Source of the DNA: Candidatus Bathyarchaeota archaeon
GTDB lineage: Archaea > Thermoproteota > Bathyarchaeia > Bathyarchaeales > Bathyarchaeaceae
Direction: 5' to 3'
DNA: 7,127 nucleotides
NCBI GenBank assembly: GCA_020350305.1
Contig: CP070709.1
Location: 37,637 to 44,763, forward strand
Both the position numbers and the translations under genes were made by a program. Below the pieces are notes generated by a model, which saw nothing but the letters and a program-made list of their open reading frames with translations, was not told the origin of the DNA and did not search any database. Shown here piece by piece: positions 4,825-7,127 of the stretch; position 1 is the stretch's first letter; every line of letters starts with the position of its first letter.

Positions 4825-5595
4825 CTAGCGTTTTTCGCCTCTAGCAAAAAAGTAAACTCTGTATGGTTTGAACCCTACTTTCTTGTATACATGAATAGCT
4901 GGTGGATTGTCGCTGAGAACATGAATAAACGCCATTGGGGATCTTGCTAAGATTTCCTTAACTAATGTAGACACCATTGACGTAGCGTAGCCTTTACATC
5001 TATGTGACGCCTCAGTGACAACCACTCCGATGTTACTTCCCCACTCAGTAAAACGCGTCACCCCCAGTGAAACAAGCTTTCCATCAACCTTTATCCCCAA
5101 CCAAAGTCTTTCACCCATACCTTCAACGACCCGTTGGGATGCAGTCTCTCCCCACCACTCTGGGTCTGCCTGCCTCATCAAACACGCTATCTCTTTTGCA
5201 TCAGTAGGATTCAGCTCAACCACCGGATGTTTAATGTGTAGCCTTTCCTCGCCTCTCCGTAAGGTCATCAAAATTAACTCGTGCCTCGTTAACGGCTTGT
5301 ACCGCCTCAAGACCATGTTCTCATGCTCCATCAAAGCTTGGACCTCAACTTTTTCCAAATCAAGATGATCCAAAAGAGCGTTTGCAGCTTCAGCGCTTCC
5401 CCGTAGTTGAACTATGCCTTGTCTATAAGTCAACATCATTCCCTTTATCCGATTTTCTTCCAAAGCCAACAGTATCTTTGTCGAGTTTTTCTCAAATTTC
5501 CAATCGAGAATGAAAAAATGGTGATGAGGAACATCTTGATACACGTAACTCCAAAAAATGTCCTCAAGCCTAGAGTCAAGAGGAAATATTTCCAT
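4825..5595 (-). CDS. GNAT-family N-acetyltransferase with an N-terminal GNAT-like half
   Basis: The C-terminal half of this 256-aa protein is a canonical GNAT domain. IGVVVTEASHRCKGYATSMV contains the acetyl-CoA loop R199-C-K-G-Y-A204. It is followed by AFIHVLSDNPPAIHVYKKVGF with the N-x-x-A-x-x-x-Y (Y237) -x-x-x-GF motif B. The first ~125 residues (HFFILDWKFE..., KILLALEENRIKGMMLTYRQ) resemble the degenerate N-terminal half seen in two-part archaeal GNATs. It would transfer an acetyl group from acetyl-CoA to an unknown amine. ATG 5595 is preferred; the open frame reaches TTG 5646, but that extension is lysine-rich and lies in the divergent promoter region shared with the FKBP gene. A minus-strand CAATATTC at ~5637-5644 may serve as a TATA-like element. 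Confidence 0.85.
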   Translation of the reverse strand: MEIFPLDSRLEDIFWSYVYQDVPHHHFFILDWKFEKNSTKILLALEENRIKGMMLTYRQGIVQLRGSAEAANALLDHLDLEKVEVQALMEHENMVLRRYKPLTRHELILMTLRRGEERLHIKHPVVELNPTDAKEIACLMRQADPEWWGETASQRVVEGMGERLWLGIKVDGKLVSLGVTRFTEWGSNIGVVVTEASHRCKGYATSMVSTLVKEILARSPMAFIHVLSDNPPAIHVYKKVGFKPYRVYFFARGEKR

Positions 5596-5670
5596 TTCAA
5601 AGCCACTCGTCTTTTCTACGTTCTCCTGCTTTTTTGAATATTGCAACCGAAAAAGTCAAAAAGCACAGGC

Positions 5671-5679
5671 TTTGTTATA
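5671..5679 (+). promoter_or_regulatory. candidate TATA-like element for the FKBP gene
   Basis: TTTGTTATA lies with its centre about 23 bases upstream of ATG 5698, the distance expected for a leaderless archaeal transcript. No Shine-Dalgarno sequence precedes the ATG, which agrees with leaderless initiation. It is an imperfect match to the consensus. Confidence 0.4.
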
Positions 5680-5697
5680 CGTTTCGGTTACTTAACA

Positions 5698-6426
5698 ATG
5701 TGTCCTGCGAGGAAGAAAACGGCTATTAAAAAGAGCGACTTCATCATCATCAACTACGTAGGTAAAGTTAAAGAAACAGGAGAAGTCTTTGACACCACAT
5801 TCGAGGACATAGCAAAAAAGGAAAAACTGTACAAAGAAGGCGAAATCTATGAACCAAGGCTGATCGTTGTCGGAGAAGGATGGGTGTTAAAGGCCTTAGA
5901 CGAGAGTCTACTAAAGTTCAAACTGAAGAAGGCTTCTTCTGCCGAGATACCTCCAGAAAAGGCGTTCGGACCCCGAGACCCAGAAAAAGTCAAAATGGTC
6001 GCCCTTCGGAGACTAATCTCCCGCGGAATCACGCCTAAGATGGGAATGCGTCTCGAGATTGACGGAAAACTCGCCACCATAAGAACTATGGGATCTGGAA
6101 GAGTTCAACTGGACTATAACCCTCCTTTAGCCGGCAAAACCTTGGTTTACGATGTTACGGTTGAGAAAAAGCTTGAGACAAAAACGGAAAAAATCGCCGC
6201 TCTAATCCATCGAAGGATACCTTCAGTAGACTTGAAGATGTTTCGTGTGAAAATAGGAAAAACAGGTGTGGCGATAAACGTGCCTGAGGAAGCGTTTTAT
6301 GTAGAAGGGCTACAGCTTGCGAAAAGAGGAATCGCTACGGACACACAAAGGTTTTTCCCAGAGACAGCAACGGTAAAGTTCGTTGAAGCGTTTAAGAAGA
6401 AGGAAGCCAGTGCCAAAAAACCTTGA
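5698..6426 (+). CDS. Long-type archaeal FKBP peptidyl-prolyl cis-trans isomerase (SlyD-like)
   Basis: The 242-aa protein catalyses prolyl isomerisation and aids protein folding in the cytoplasm. DFIIINYVGKVKETGEVFDTT (14-34) carries the FKBP active-site Tyr20 and Phe31-Asp32; VVGEGWVLKALDESL (57-71) is the central helix region. IPPEKAFGPRDPEKV (84-98) opens the insert-in-flap domain (to ~139) typical of SlyD-like chaperone FKBPs, and LDYNPPLAGKTLVYDVTV (138-155) closes the barrel. A further ~80 residues (160-232: VDLKMFRVKIGK..., AIATDTQRFF-like segment) form the C-terminal domain of the 26-kDa archaeal class such as Methanocaldococcus FKBP26. ATG 5698 was chosen because FKBP alignments start here; the frame is open to TTG 5641, but that would run through the divergent promoter. 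It converges on the G1P dehydrogenase gene with a 76-bp gap. Confidence 0.92.
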   Translation: MCPARKKTAIKKSDFIIINYVGKVKETGEVFDTTFEDIAKKEKLYKEGEIYEPRLIVVGEGWVLKALDESLLKFKLKKASSAEIPPEKAFGPRDPEKVKMVALRRLISRGITPKMGMRLEIDGKLATIRTMGSGRVQLDYNPPLAGKTLVYDVTVEKKLETKTEKIAALIHRRIPSVDLKMFRVKIGKTGVAINVPEEAFYVEGLQLAKRGIATDTQRFFPETATVKFVEAFKKKEASAKKP

Positions 6427-6502
6427 TGACGACAAGTTTTCACATTGCCTGACACCGAAACAGGTAACCACAGGCTTTCTTCAAGTCAACACTACGCCTA
6501 AT

Positions 6503-7127
6503 CTAGTCTATAACACCCGTAGCCTTTGCAATTTTCTCCGCAGAATCATAATCCAATCTTTTTTCTTCCAAAATCGTATACCGCTCGGGACGAATTGCAC
6601 GAGCTCGCACTAAAGCCTCCATAATATACTTCGGTTCTATTCCAAGCTCCGCGGCAGTGGTGGGAGCACTCACTTTTCGCAACGTCTCTTTGATGCGTTT
6701 CCAATTCATTTCACAAAGATACGCCATCATTATTGTTCCTACACCACACTGTTCCCCATGCAAGCCTGGTTTTGACGTGACAACATCGAGCGCGTGGCTG
6801 AACAAATGTTCGGAGCCACTACAAGGTCTGCTGCTTCCCGCGATGCTCATGGCGACGCCACAACTTATCAACGCTTCCAAGAGAACCCGAACCCCCTCTT
6901 CAATTCTATGCTCCATTATACCTGCATTTTTCGTAATCAGCTTCGCACTCATCAAGGCCAAACTTGCGGCATATTCACCATAATACTCGTTTCTTACGCT
7001 GTTGGCCAATTTCCAGTCGCGAACCGCTGTGAATTTAGATATTGCGTCTCCACATCCGCTTGCCGTGAAACGACACGGTGCTTGGGTGATGATGCTAGTA
7101 TCTGCAATGATGGCCATAGGAGACTGT
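6503..7127 (-). CDS. egsA: sn-Glycerol-1-phosphate dehydrogenase (NAD(P)-dependent), C-terminal ~207 residues; N-terminus beyond window
   Basis: The enzyme reduces dihydroxyacetone phosphate to sn-glycerol-1-phosphate, the first committed step of archaeal membrane-lipid synthesis. It belongs to the iron-alcohol-dehydrogenase/glycerol-dehydrogenase-like superfamily. Visible signatures, counted from the Met encoded at 7117: APCRFTASGCGDAISKFTAV with metal ligand Asp24, GSEHLFSHALD with His104, and GLHGEQCGVGTIMMAYL with His120. Together these form the Asp-His-His metal site. The C-terminal helical region with AAELGI and the 'YTILE' segment is also typical. The frame stays open beyond 7117 (next codons upstream read Q-S-P) and family members are ~350 aa, so about 145 N-terminal residues, including the Rossmann nucleotide-binding part, lie outside. 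Stop is TAG at 6503-6505. Confidence 0.93.
   Translation of the reverse strand, partial: QSPMAIIADTSIITQAPCRFTASGCGDAISKFTAVRDWKLANSVRNEYYGEYAASLALMSAKLITKNAGIMEHRIEEGVRVLLEALISCGVAMSIAGSSRPCSGSEHLFSHALDVVTSKPGLHGEQCGVGTIMMAYLCEMNWKRIKETLRKVSAPTTAAELGIEPKYIMEALVRARAIRPERYTILEEKRLDYDSAEKIAKATGVID

Noticed and set aside
4569..4847. Minus-strand open frame of 92 codons as an intact small gene
   Set aside because: Only its central part resembles DUF72 and the flanking matches lie in other frames, so it is a chance opening across a frameshifted relic, not a functional gene.
5641..5697. TTG 5641 as the FKBP start
   Set aside because: The 19 extra residues are outside the FKBP domain and would cover the TATA-like element and the divergent promoter; ATG 5698 fits the family better.

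Overview
This window looks archaeal. The strongest marker is the truncated minus-strand gene at the right edge, which encodes a sn-glycerol-1-phosphate dehydrogenase, the enzyme that sets archaeal lipid stereochemistry. A long-type archaeal FKBP isomerase, candidate TATA boxes and mostly absent Shine-Dalgarno sequences agree. Gene style (DUF72 with a SWIM-like tail, many GNATs, small archaeal families, moderate GC) suggests an uncultivated Thermoproteota/Bathyarchaeia-type lineage, but that placement is a guess.

Layout. At 1-102 the 3' end of an unidentified plus-strand gene overlaps, by GTGA, a DUF72 protein (99-1277) that carries a C-terminal SWIM-like zinc-finger motif. Convergent to it is a small DUF4177-like protein (1333-1509, minus). 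Divergent from that is a GNAT acetyltransferase fused to a thioredoxin-like CPWC domain (1593-2393, plus), followed by a flavodoxin (2461-2925, plus). An intergenic stretch with a candidate promoter leads to a two-helix membrane protein with a bacterial-PH-like domain (3174-3656, plus). Convergent to it is an ICMT/PEMT-type membrane methyltransferase (3808-4455, minus), bracketed by two imperfect 30-bp direct repeats. The 369-bp gap 4456-4824 holds an operator-like set of GAACA half-sites, one of the repeats, and the decayed 5' end of a second DUF72 gene on the minus strand. A two-part GNAT (4825-5595, minus) is divergent from the FKBP-type prolyl isomerase (5698-6426, plus), which converges on the G1P dehydrogenase (6503 to edge, minus).

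Functional reading. This is not one obvious pathway. FKBP and G1P dehydrogenase are housekeeping genes. The central part (1.3-5.6 kb) is accessory in character: small single-gene units in alternating orientation, a gene fragment and short repeats. The CPWC-bearing acetyltransferase and the flavodoxin are co-oriented and 67 bp apart, which hints at a shared redox link without proving it. I see no CRISPR array, tRNA, rRNA, complete insertion sequence or transposase, and no convincing new multi-gene system. The most unusual items are the DUF72-SWIM fusion, the degraded DUF72 paralogue about 4 kb away, the GNAT-thioredoxin fusion and the repeat-bracketed methyltransferase.
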